Assembly: GCF_002104995.1 (NCBI RefSeq)
Contig: NW_024468252.1
Span: forward strand, 744,001 to 808,000
Length of the DNA stretch: 64,000 nucleotides
Direction of reading: 5' to 3'
Origin: Linderina pennispora
Lineage: Eukaryota; Kickxellomycota; Kickxellomycetes; Kickxellales; Kickxellaceae
Shown one piece after another: positions 43,398 to 53,991 of this stretch. Under the pieces are notes generated by a model, which had not been told where the DNA came from, did not search any database, and saw only the letters and a list, made by a program, of their open reading frames with translations. The first letter of the stretch is position 1; the number at the start of each line of letters is the position of its first letter. Made by a program: the position numbers and the translations under genes.

Positions 43398-45814
43398 TCA
43401 GCACACAGGGACATTGACTGCAAGGCCGCCCTGCGATGTCTCCTTGTACTTGCTCATCATGTCCTGGCCGGTCTGGCGCATAGTCTCAATGACCTGGTCA
43501 AGGGTAACGCGATGATGGCCATCCCCCTGCAGGGCGAGCTGCGCGGCCGTGACGGCCTTGACGGCGCCAAGGGCATTGCGCTCAATGCACGGAATCTGCA
43601 CCAGGCCGTCGACAGGATCGCAGGTCAGGCCCAGGTTGTGCTCCATGCCGATCTCGGCGGCATTCTCGACCTGGCGCGGTGTGCCGCCCATGACAGCAGC
43701 AAAGGCAGCAGCAGCTCATGCTGCAGGCAACACCGACCTCGCCCTGGCAGCCCATCTCGGCGGCGCTGATCGAGGCACCGCGCTTGTACAGCATGCCGAT
43801 GGCAGCAGGAGGTGAACAGGAACTCGAGAATATCCCGCGACGGGATCCTCGCTCAGGAACTCGAGGTGGTACTTCAGGACAGCCGGAATGACGCCTGCAG
43901 CTCCGTTGGTCGGCGCAGTGACAACGCGGCCACCAGCAGCGTTCTCCTCATTCACGGCAATGGCGTAGACAGACAGGTAGTCGAGCTGAGGGAGCACAGG
44001 GCGGCGAGCACGCTGGCGACGCTTGAACACGCCTGTCAGCTCGTTGCGCTGTGCGCTGGTCAGGGCGGTCTCGAGCAGCGACGAGGCGGAAAACCGCGAC
44101 TCGGGCTCGCTCTTGGTGGCCAGGCCTGAGGCACCCGGGAGGGCAGGGGAGCCGGCCGGCGACAGCAGGCCCTGCTCGGCAGAGCCGTAGATGCCGCGCA
44201 TCAGGTTCTGGTACAGATGCGGGGCACGGCGCCGGACATTGAGGCGGCCCTGGCAGCTGGCGGTCGGTGGACAGACAGCCGCGGCGGATCGAGTCGTCCA
44301 TGACGCCCCAGATCCGGTACGCCGAGTCGATGACCTCCTCGCGGCTCCTCCACTGCAGCTCGTTCAGGAACACAACCTCGGCAATCGACAGGTTCTCGCG
44401 CTCACACATCTCAATCAGGTCCTTGCCCGAGCGGAAGGGCAGAGCAGCGGTAACCAGATCCTGCTGGGTGCGCTCGTCAACCTCGTGCGAGGAGGTCTCG
44501 GCCTGCGACTCGGTGTTGCGGAAGAACACGTTCTCGCCGTGGGCGACTTGGGTCTTCTCGTTGACGACGAAGCCGCCGCCAATGCTAAAGTACTCGTTGG
44601 TGGCCAGCATGTCGCCGTTGGCATCAAAGACAGTGAAGCGCATGCCGTTCGGGTGCTGCGGCAGCGACTCGTAGTAGTGCAGAGTCAGATCCTTGTCAGG
44701 GTTGAACCGGATGCGATGCGTGCCGTTGAGGGTGATTGTGTGGGTCTCGTGCATTGCCTCGACACGCGGGATGATGGTCTCGGTCGGTACGGTCTCGGGC
44801 AGCTCTCCCTCAAGGCCCATCAACGTGGCGTTGGGCGTGCCGTGGCCAATGCCGGTCAGCGCCAGAGACCCGTACAGATCGGCCTTGATGCTGGCGACCT
44901 TGTCCAGGATCTTGTGGTCGACCAGGTCCTGCACAAAGATCTTGCCGGCTCTCATTGGGCCGACGGTGTGGCTACATATCAAGAACCGGTTGAATGTTGA
45001 GCGGGCTGGGTCATTGGACAGCAGAACGGCGGATCGACAGACACTAGAACCAGCGACGGTCATCCCAAATAAAAAAGGGTCGGAAAGGCAGGTCGTCCTC
45101 ACTAGACAACGGAGCGAGCTAGCGATTTCCCACGACGCGCAAAGTGACAAAATTTTTCTGGCAGAGTGAAGCGTGCCCCGGTAGATCCCAGTAATCGTTT
45201 GCATTCTATGCTCCTCCTTTTTCGCCATGCGCAGCGCTTGTCGCGCGTCTCGCAACGAAAATTGCGCATTTGCGAACGGCATGCCGCGGCCCTATTGTCC
45301 TCCACAGTGGCAATGGGCCATGGAGACCAGCTGACCCGCTAGCGCCATTCCCCGGCTGTCCGGCGCCAATAGCCTGGCTTTCTCCGCACAGACCAGGCTT
45401 CTGACAAGCAATGGCCCGCATGGAAGATTCCTGCCCTTCCCGACACACCACGTTTCTCATGCGCCTAACAGAAGTTCCACCTGCAGTACTTTACCTTGAC
45501 GAGGGTCCCACGCCAATGGAAAACAAATCAAATGTGCTGACCACCGCGTGGTGTGTCGAGTCCTCCTCTGCCGACTCGTCCTCCTTTGCGCCCTCCTTGC
45601 CAGTGCGCTGGGGCTCGGCCTGCGGTGTAGCCGATGTCGACGCCAGGTGCCGCCGGATGCCCTGTGTCAGCAGTGTCTGGGCACGCACGGTGCTGCGCGG
45701 CAGACCAGAAGCCTGCGGGCGTGCCAGGCTGTGGATGCGCCGTGCTGCGGAGAGGCGGGATGTCGCAGCGGCGAGCGAGCGCGAGAGCATACGGGCCGAC
45801 GACATGCTGCTCAT
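43398..45814 (-). CDS. bacterial-type [4Fe-4S] L-serine dehydratase with mitochondrial-like presequence
   Basis: Single-chain SdaA-type enzyme converting L-serine to pyruvate and ammonia. Exon 1 (45495-45814) begins [18 protein letters not shown] and is rich in Arg/Ser/Ala with almost no acids for ~60 residues, a typical mitochondrial targeting sequence. It ends in [13 protein letters not shown] 523-nt intron (44972-45494, GTAAAG...GTAG) splits a Ser codon so that splicing restores [17 protein letters not shown], the SdaA signature. The Fe-S ligands follow: [12 protein letters not shown] and [15 protein letters not shown]. Frames change near 44250, 43805 and 43715. Most fungi use PLP-dependent Cha1 for this reaction, so this type is unusual. 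A bacterial or organellar origin is inference; the family call is firm. Confidence 0.92.
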
Positions 45815-46406
45815 AGTGTATTTGCAGAGTGTTTGAGGTATATTACAGAGAAAGAAAGTGCGCGGAGAGGAGAGGGGCTTCCTGTTGAGTCAGAAGGAAG
45901 TGAGATGTTTGTTTTGCAAGGAACACAACAAAAAAATTTTAGTTCTCAACACGAGGCTAACCGGCGCACGACGGTGTATTTATACCACGACCACAGTGGG
46001 ACACACCCAACCTAGTGCGAGGGAAAAAAAAAAAAGCATCTCGCGAATTTTTTACAAAAACATTCCGCCCACCCGAGATGGCGCGGTGGAGAGGCAGCTA
46101 CATTTTCGGCGCGGCGACTTTTGGGTGATGGAGATAATCTCAGCAGACGGGGCTGGCCCCATGTACGTGGCAGTGACGACAAATGTGTATCCAGCATGAA
46201 AGACCTCCAACCGAGCCCCCTCATGTCTTGCCAGCTGGACACAGTACTGTTGGGTAGGAGGCAAGACGCAGAATGCGTGTGCAGCCGTATGGATTTGCCT
46301 CCCTCTGCTCTATTGCGTGGCGGACAAGCTCAACCCAGCACTCACAATACGCTTCACATTTCCCTCTTTTAGTCTCACGTGTTCACTCCCCCCACTGTCG
46401 TCGCTG
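45815..46406. other. intergenic between divergent genes
   Basis: About 590 bases upstream of both the serine dehydratase and the SM-protein gene. It has an A12 run near 46024-46035. A minus-strand frame (46052-46264; VQLARHEGARLEVFHAGYTF) looks protein-like and continues open to about 46300, but has no ATG and no known homologue. Confidence 0.4.
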
Positions 46407-49394
46407 ATGGAATCGATTGCCAATGATGCACCAAAGCAGTCCCTTGTCGCCGCGCTGCAAGAACGCAAGTATCATCAGCTGAAAAAGGCTGCAGCCATAC
46501 TGCGGACGACCACGCGACCCTCCTTTGGCGGGCTTGCTGTCCTCCTAGCCAAAAGTAGTATGCAGCGAGCAGAGACCAGCCCACTGATAGTGCCACTGGC
46601 CTTGTTCTGACATCCGAAATATAGGAATCCTCCACTCGATCCGATCGATAAGCACGCCAGGCGGCTGGAAGGTGGTCGTGGTCGACCGGCCCTCGCTCAA
46701 GATCATCTCGTCGGTGCTCAAGATGCACTCGGTGCTCGATGAAAAGGTAATGGCTGTCGAGCTGATCTCGCGCTCGCGCCAGCCGTACTACGACCTGGAC
46801 GCCCTGTACTTTCTTGTTCCTTGCGCCCAGTCAATCTCGATGCTGACAAACGACTTCTCCGCCGGCCCGCAGAGCTCAAGCGACCGCCCGCTGTACGCCC
46901 ACGCACACCTGTTCTTCACCGGCGCCCTGCCGACGCCACTATTTCGCCAGCTCAGCGCATCGAGGGTTGCTCGCTATATTCCGCACCATCAGCGAGCTCT
47001 ACATCGAGTTCAATCCGATCGAGTCGCGGGCATTTCTAACGACTCCGTCGGCGACGCCTTTCTACACCATGTACTCGCCACACGCCACTGCTCTGCTGAC
47101 GGAGGATCTGGATGCCGCAGCCGAGCGTCTGCTCAGTGTCATTGTGTCGCTCCAAGGCTTAAGCCATATATCCGCTACTATCGTCCTGGTCTGCGCCGCG
47201 ATATTTCCGCTGTCGACATCTCACACGTCTCGCCAGGAATGTGCACTACTGGCATGCCCCGGGATTCGCAGAGGCAATGGCCAACCGCCTGCAGCTCAAG
47301 CTTGACAGCTATAACTCGTACAAGCACCGAAAGCGACCGCAGACGGTAAGTTCAGGTATTGGCGGGCACTGCACTGATCTGTTTGGATCTTTTAGGCCAG
47401 CCGCTGCAGAGACTACTCTATACTGACGCAGCCCTGTTTCTAGACCACCGATGATGACACGGCTGAGTCGGACGCAGGCATGAATCACCCGGCCACCGTC
47501 ATTATTCTCGACCGATCAATCGATATGTTCTCGCCCTTCCTCCACGAGCTGACCTACCAGGCAATGGTGCACGATCTGTTGGAGCTTCAGGACGGTGACA
47601 AATACACGTTTGAGGTTGAGTTGACTTCGGGTGAGGCAAAGAAAAATCGAGGCTGTGCTCAGCGAAACCGAGGACCCGCTGTGGGCAGAGCTCCGCCATA
47701 TGCACATCATGAATGTCACAGACGCGCTGTCCAAGCGGTTCAGCCAGCTTGCAGAAGAAAACGCCAGGGATCAGTGCGCTCCAGCAGCGGTAAGTTTGGA
47801 ATATCACCGCTCCCCGCTTTGTTGCGGCTCTGCGCCTCTATGTTCCGTTCTCTAACCGTGGTGCATGGCACACTGGCTCCCTTGCTGTAGTAATCGCCCG
47901 CTGACGCTTCAAGAGATGCGCAAGGTCATTGCAAATCTACCAGGACTTCAAAAAGCTGCACGCCTCGGTAAGTCGCTGCAAAGGAGTGTATGCGGTATAT
48001 AAATGTCCAGTTGGCAGAAAAATGGCCGCCATGCGGCATCTGCCACGGCTGATCCTGTGGCACTAACAACCTGCATCTATGGTGTAGTATTCGCTGCATA
48101 TCCATCTGGCAGGAGAGTGTTTGGAAACATTCAACCGCCTAAATCTAGGACCCGTCCTGGAACTGGAGCAGGTAGGCAGGCAACATAAATGCGGCAGATT
48201 CAGCGAGGAAAGCATCGCGTGGGCTGTCTAAACAGCTCTATGTGTTCTGTCTTCTATGTGTAGTGTATTGCCACGCAGCTAACAGAAGGGGGCACTCCAG
48301 CATCGCGCGAGTACATTGAAGCAACAGCTGATCACTCTGCTGGACAACAAAAACATACGGTAGGCGCAACATCGCAAATAACATTGTCTCGATGCGAGCA
48401 GCAGCATCGCCTGTATGCATACGACTAAACCTGGTTGTCATGTAGCCCATCTGATCGAATTCGCCTGCTGTTTGTTTACCTAGGTGTATCGTAACGGTGG
48501 CTACGCTCCCGATAGACGCAGGCTTCAGGAGGTGCTTCAGTGCATGACTATGGACGACAAGCGGTCTGTAGTCAACCTGAGCAAGCTAGGCATCCCAACA
48601 ACCAGAGTAAGCATATTACCGAATGCAGTACATAGTGACCCAGTCACGTCTAGGCTAATGCATCCTGTGTAGGAGGAAGTGGACAGAGGATTCGGTGCTG
48701 ATACGCCTGAAAAATTTGCGATACTCTTGGAACACCTCACGACTACTTGATGCCGAGTCGCCCATGTCTCGCTTCAATCCAGCAGTCCAGGAGTATCCTG
48801 AAGGTTAGTGCAACCACGCCCGTGATTACTAAAGATATTTCGAAGAACCTTGTGCGCTCACAATCTCTGGCATTTGTCATCAATAGGATCACATTGCTGG
48901 AACGCTCAGCCAGGACATGATTCCTTGGGAAAAGAAGGCGCCTGTTGCCGAGCTGACGCAGGAGGCACTCCGCCCGCAGCCTGGGTCACTGAGAAGGTAG
49001 GCTATTCGAATCAGAGTCATCCACACGGCCGAGCGATTTCAGCAGTAACCTGTTTCAGAATGACGGCAGCGGGTTATTCTTTGCATGTAGGACCAAGAGC
49101 CATTGGAACAAGACGCGGCACAAGGTAAGCAAGTGCGAGATGCGTGCTAGCAATGCGTGTTTATTTGACAGTGTGAACAGCGAGCTAATGGCTGCTGCAA
49201 AATAGGTCCCCAATACCAAAGGCACCATCATCCTCTACGTCGCTGGCGGAATGACGTACTCGGAGATGCGCACAGCCTACGAGGTTGCTGAAGAGACAGA
49301 GCGCAATATTTTTATTGGGTCGACGCACATCATCACCCCAGTGGGCTTCCTCGAGGATCTGAAGACGCTGCACCATAGGATGCTGATTGAATAG
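46407..49394 (+). CDS. Sec1/Munc18 (SM) family protein, at least ten exons
   Basis: Binds syntaxin/SNARE complexes in vesicle fusion. The ATG at 46407 gives MESIANDAPKQSLVAALQE; an intron follows before ILHSIRSISTPGGWKVVVVD. Clear elements include RRQPYYDLDALYFLVP-like RSRQPYYDLDALYFLVPCAQ, ATVIILDRSIDMFSPFLHEL, YSLHIHLAGECLETFNRLNL, DHIAGTLSQDMIPWEKKAP and the C-terminal IILYVAGGMTYSEMRTAYEV with IGSTHIITP. Introns with good borders: 47346-47443, 47790-47890, 47968-48087, 48172-48263, 48360-48445, 48607-48672, 48804-48886 and 49125-49205. Exons are as short as 34 nt. Frame breaks lie near 46970, 47200, 47645 and within 48446-48490. It most resembles Munc18/Sec1 rather than Sly1, Vps33 or Vps45. 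Confidence 0.9.
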
Positions 49395-49402
49395 CCAGTG
49401 CC

Positions 49403-50293
49403 TCACTTGGCTGTGTGTGTAAAGAGAATGTGCACAAATAGCGCCAGGGCTATGGCACAGAACATCGCGATAAACCCAGCCTCGTACCATTGCCGCTGTA
49501 TCCAGGGCTTCCACAGGCGGTATGATGCGCCTGGCCGCGATCGCAGGAACCGGATCTGCCACGGTCTGTTGCCATTCGACGCCTGGGCTGACCGCTTCAC
49601 CTGCTCTGCCCACCGCAGCCGCTGCCCTCTCCGGCGCTCGTCGATGGGCTCTAGCCGCACCGAGCACAGCTTTAGATTGCTCTTCCAGGTGTTTGTTGTG
49701 CATCTGCATTCAACAGCAACATCCTCAAATGGCTTCAGTACAACCAGCGGCTCAGGCAGCACAAAGTCAAAGTAGTCGGATCCAAAGTCAAGCAGATTCG
49801 CCGACTCTGGGAGCCGGGATTCGGTTATGTTTCCGTTTGCTTCTGCCCGGAAGTTTATGTCGAATATGTGCTGTGCGCGCGGTAGAACCGACAGCCGCCA
49901 GATTACATTATATGTGCCGCTATGCACGCCATGCAGCTCACCAAATACGTGTAGCCAGCTCACAGCATGTAGCAGCGACACTCTGCCAAAGATGCTGCGG
50001 TGGTCGTCAATGGTCTGCCAGTACGGGTTGTGGTTGTGTGCGATTGTGCAGTCGTCGGCGACACTGAGAATTGTACGCTCGCTCTCGTAGTATTCGGCCT
50101 TGTATGTGCTCAGGTTGCCCTCGGGAGCGTGCCCAAAGCGCCTAAGGAACAGCTGCTTCCACAGGTAGTCGTCATCGCAGACCTGGCGGAACTGGCGGCA
50201 GACTTGCGAAAATGCACTGATGTCGTCACCATTGCAGAAGCTGAAGACGTGGAACAGGACGTCGTCTGGCAATGTGTTGAGTTCGGCCGACAT
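49403..50293 (-). CDS. F-box protein with PP2-like region and C-terminal membrane anchor
   Basis: The ATG at 50293 gives MSAELNTLPDDVLFHVFSFC; the F-box covers residues ~5-50 (DISAFSQVCRQFRQVCDDDY), so the protein should recruit Skp1-Cul1 ubiquitin ligase. Residues ~95-210 (SLLHAVSWLHVFGELHGVHS, GTYNVIWRLSVLPRAQHIFD, LKLCSVRLEP) resemble the phloem-protein-2-like carbohydrate-binding fold often paired with F-boxes; that is inference from pattern. The last 30 residues (YEAGFIAMFCAIALALFVHI, then LFTHTAK) form one hydrophobic helix with a short tail, as in tail-anchored proteins. Upstream in-frame residues to 50431 lie in the leader and are probably untranslated. The frame is intact. It converges on the SM gene with 8 bases between stops. 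Confidence 0.85.
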   Translation of the reverse strand: MSAELNTLPDDVLFHVFSFCNGDDISAFSQVCRQFRQVCDDDYLWKQLFLRRFGHAPEGNLSTYKAEYYESERTILSVADDCTIAHNHNPYWQTIDDHRSIFGRVSLLHAVSWLHVFGELHGVHSGTYNVIWRLSVLPRAQHIFDINFRAEANGNITESRLPESANLLDFGSDYFDFVLPEPLVVLKPFEDVAVECRCTTNTWKSNLKLCSVRLEPIDERRRGQRLRWAEQVKRSAQASNGNRPWQIRFLRSRPGASYRLWKPWIQRQWYEAGFIAMFCAIALALFVHILFTHTAK

Positions 50294-50692
50294 TGCTGTA
50301 GGGAAAGAAAAAAGCGGGTATGTTTCCGGAAAGCGCACAATGGAGTGAAAGTTGTGCCGGGCGCCAAGATGAGGAGAGGCCATGGGCTTTATAGCGGTGC
50401 TCGGTCTTGGCGAGACAGACCCGGGCTTCATTGATCACAAGCAGACCCCTCTCTTCGCCCCGCCCCTTCTAAACCCCCTGTCTCTGCTTTTTCTTTTTGA
50501 GGTCCTTTTTGCTATTTTGAATTGCATTTTGTGAGAATTCGGAAACAACAACATACCTTTTTATAGCACTTGTTCTGCAGCAACAAAGCTCGGACCAGCG
50601 AACATAGCGCATTCGGCACATCTCATTTGTATTTCCTGACAAGTGTCCCACCAGGTCTCAGCTCATTCCCACCCACCCACTGCGTCAACGAC
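50294..50692. promoter_or_regulatory. divergent promoter region between F-box and SEC1 genes
   Basis: About 400 bases separate the two start codons. It contains a pyrimidine-rich tract (50455-50510) and a TTTTTATAGC element near 50558. Each gene's leader presumably begins here; no defined operator can be named. Confidence 0.5.
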
Positions 50693-53600
50693 ATGGCTAG
50701 CCCGTTGACTGAAGCAAAGCGCAAAGGTACGTAGATGCACTGTCATTTTCCACAAGCAGCGCAGAGGCAGCGGGGGAGCGCGGCAGCAGACACCCGGCCT
50801 CTGGCACCTAGCATTCGGCAGCAGGCAGCAGGACAATACCAACACATTGCCTAATTTGTTCGTCTCCGGGCTTCAACCTTATCCTTGCTTTGTAGAGTTC
50901 CTCAATGCACTGGTCGCTGTCCGACCGCCTAACCGCTTCAAGATTGTGGTTGTGGACAAGCGCAGTCTGCGCGTTCTGAACGACGTCCTGAAGCTGTCGG
51001 AGGTGCTTGAGCACGACGTACTGCGAATCGAGAGCATTGAGAACGGACGCAAGGAAGATGCGTCCACTGAGGCACTGTACTTTCTGACACCGTCGAAGCA
51101 GAGCGTCGAGCGGCTCAAGGCCGATTTCGCCACATCGCCCACGTCCTCCATGTCGACCAGCCGCGGGTTTTCATCCTCGGTGGTCACGAAGCGGGCGCCG
51201 ACTTATCGTGCTGGCCACGTATACTTCACCTCCGAGCTACCCGACTCGCTGTTCGCACTGCTGCGTAGCCCCGAGGTGGCACAGCACCTGCGTGCCTTGA
51301 AGGAGATGTGTGTCGAATACGATGTCTATGATATGCGTGTGTTTTTGACCAAGCTCGCCGACCGCCCGCTGTACCGGCTCTATTCGCCCATTGTGAACAA
51401 CAACTGCAACGAGGAGCTGGATCTGATCTCGAAGAAGCTGGTGAACGTGTGCGGTGCGCTGAAGGAAGACCCCGTGGTGCGGTTCTTTTCGCCGGATCAC
51501 GAAATCTACGGCAACACCATGTCGCGGAAGCTGGCGTTTCTGTTCCACACCGAGATGGAGCGAGTGCGGCAGTCGCTGAATTCAGGCGACAGCGCCGACA
51601 AGAGCGCCAGAGGACAAACAGAGCTCATCATCGTCGATCGCAGCGCCGATCCGTTTACGCCGGTGCTGCACGAGTTTACCTATGAGGCCATGGTTTACGA
51701 CCTGCTCGATATCGAGGACGGCAACAGGTTCAAGTACACGGTCCAGCTCGCCAATGGCGCCGAAGAAGAGAAGTCGGTTACACTCGACGACAATGATCAG
51801 ATCTGGCAAGAGTACCGGTTCCAGCACATCTCCGAGGCACAGGAGCACATTATGAAGAAGTTCCAGGAGCTCCTGGGCTCCAACAGGGCGATCCTGGACA
51901 TGCAGGCGGGCGAGAAGCTGAACCTGTCCAAGATGCGTGATGTTGTCAGCAACATGCCTAACTTCAAGGACCAGCTGTCGCTGATGTCAGCGCACATCAC
52001 GATGATGCAGCAGTGCATGGAGCGGTTCAACGAGCGCTGCCTCAACGACCTGGGGATGCTCGAGCAGAACCTGGCCATGGGCATGGATCCTGAGGGCGAA
52101 AAGTACCGTACGGGTGATATCGATGTGGCCCAGGTCCTGAACAACCCAGCAATCAGTGCCGAGGACAAGCTGCGGCTGTTGATTGTATTCTATATCGCCA
52201 ACCCAAGCCTAACCGAAACCGAGCGAATGAAGCTGGCTCGGCTGGCAAACCTGGACCGCAATGCGCGTGCGACAGTGCAAAACATGGGCTTCATTGTGCG
52301 CTGGGCACACGCCCTGGACTTGGTACGCCAGCTGAGCAAGAAGAAGCCGCAGCAGCCAAAGTCGGCTGGCGGCGCTGGTGGCAGCAAGTGGAGTCTGGTG
52401 TCGATGCGCACAGCCAATTCCAGCGGATCCTTGCTGGGTGACAAAAATGACGAGCCTAAGCCATTCGATCTGAGCCGATACGTGCCTGTGGCCAAGCATG
52501 TCCTTGAGCAATGTATCGAGGGCTGGCTCAGCGAGGACGTGTTTCCCTACGTGGTTCCGCCAGAGCGACCCCACCCACAGGCGGCGATGGGCAGCCCGCG
52601 GTCCGGATCGCTGCGCGGATCGGGCGGATTAGGAGCATCCCGCTCAGCAGCCGGGCAGGCAGACCGCTCCGGATCGCCAGCCGGAGGCATGTGGTCCAGC
52701 CTTGTGAGCAGCGTTGTTTCAAATAACTCGGCCGAGCCCCCTCTACCCAGCGGGCCGCCGCGGCAGGTGCGCTCGCTGCGTAGCACGAAGCCGACATGGC
52801 AGAAGCGGGACAGCACGCCAGGGTCCTCGGCCAACGTGTCGTCGATGACCAGCCCATCACCGCGGACATCCCAGCCCGACGTGCCCTCGCCTGGTACGGG
52901 GTACGGAAACCAGAGCCAGCGCACGTCGCAGCATGCCAAGCCGCGTGTGATTCTATTTGTGATAGGCGGAGTCACCTATTCTGAGGTGCGTGCGGCAGAT
53001 GAGATTGCGCGCAAGTATGGACGCGAGGTCATTATTGGGTCCACGCACATGCTGACTCCGCAGGAGTACCTGCAGGATGCAAGCACGCTGAACTTTGAGC
53101 TTGTCGACGAGCGGGGTAGAGTGCTTGACTTCAAGCCCAGCTTCTACACTCTTGGGTACGGCGGACCGGCGGAGATTGACCCGCTCAACAGCTATGTTCC
53201 GCCGGCTAAGGGCGGTGGCGAAACTAAGAAGCAGCCCCCCAAAACTACGCGGTCAACTAGCGCTGGGCCGGCTGAATCTTACCCTCGCCAGCAGCAGCCG
53301 CAGTCACGCCAGCAGCAGCCGCCAGAAATGACCCAGCACCGCAGTGCTGGCCGGGTGTCGTCGCACCAGAGTAGCTCAAGCGGCGGTGGTGGTGGTGGCG
53401 GCGGTGGCGGCGGTGGCGGCGGCGGCGGCGGCGGCGGCTATGATCGGGCTGCGTCGGAACCCCGCGCCAGTCTGCGCAGCACCAGCACCAGCCGGGTTGC
53501 GACAATTTCTAGCGAGTATCCTTCGCAAGAGTACAGTCCACGGACTGGCGGCAGTGAGAGCTTCAGTGCTGCCGGGTACCACGAGTACAAGCAGCACAAA

Positions 53601-53991
53601 GCAGCAGTGAGAGCTGGTGCCAGTAGCAGCAGCAGCAACAACAGCCAAAACAATAGCGGTAGCAGCCGTCAGGATCAGCGGTATGGCCGCAATGCCCAGA
53701 TGCCGGCATCGGCGCCGCCGTATCAGACCAGTAGCGGCACACCTCCACCTCGGCAGTACCAGCAGCAGTACCAGCAGCCTCCAGCAGCAGCAAGCTCCGC
53801 CAATGACTCCGGAGGAGATGTTCCGGGCCAAGCTGGAGCGGTCGCAGCGCGACTGGCAGGCGACGGTTGCAAATTCAGCCAACGTCAATCCGGCGATGGT
53901 GTCAGACATGCACCGTGTCAACATTGGACGAGGCAACCAGCACTCGTCGTCGGAAAAGAAGCACCACGGATTCCTTAAGCGCATCCTGTAA
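50693..53991 (+). CDS. SEC1: Sec1 exocytic SM protein with long disordered C-terminal extension
   Basis: Binds plasma-membrane SNARE complexes to drive exocytosis. Exon 1 (50693-50726) encodes MASPLTEAKRK. A 169-nt intron (50727-50895, GTACGT...GTAG) joins in phase 1 to EFLNALVAVRPPNRFKIVVV. SM elements follow without interruption: STEALYFLTPSKQSVERLKA, LIIVDRSADPFTPVLHEFTY, FQELLGSNRAILDMQ, and FVIGGVTYSEVRAADEIARK with IIGSTHMLTPQEYL. After residue ~760 comes a Gln/Ser/Pro-rich tail of about 280 residues with a 19-Gly run. A frameshift near 53800 puts the true end at 53991 (EEMFRAKLERSQRDWQATV ... HHGFLKRIL). Yeast Sec1 is about 724 residues, so the tail is extra. Confidence 0.93.
53382..53438 (+). 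repeat. polyglycine-coding GGN repeat in SEC1
   Basis: Nineteen consecutive GGC/GGT codons in the C-terminal extension of the Sec1 protein. Mixed codons suggest some age, while the last eight are pure GGC, suggesting recent expansion. Confidence 0.93.

Noticed and set aside
43948..45282. ORF starting MPFANAQF upstream of the serine dehydratase core
   Set aside because: It reads through the 523-nt intron. The spliced exon 1 restores the conserved GPSSSHTVGP motif and is clearly the true N-terminus.
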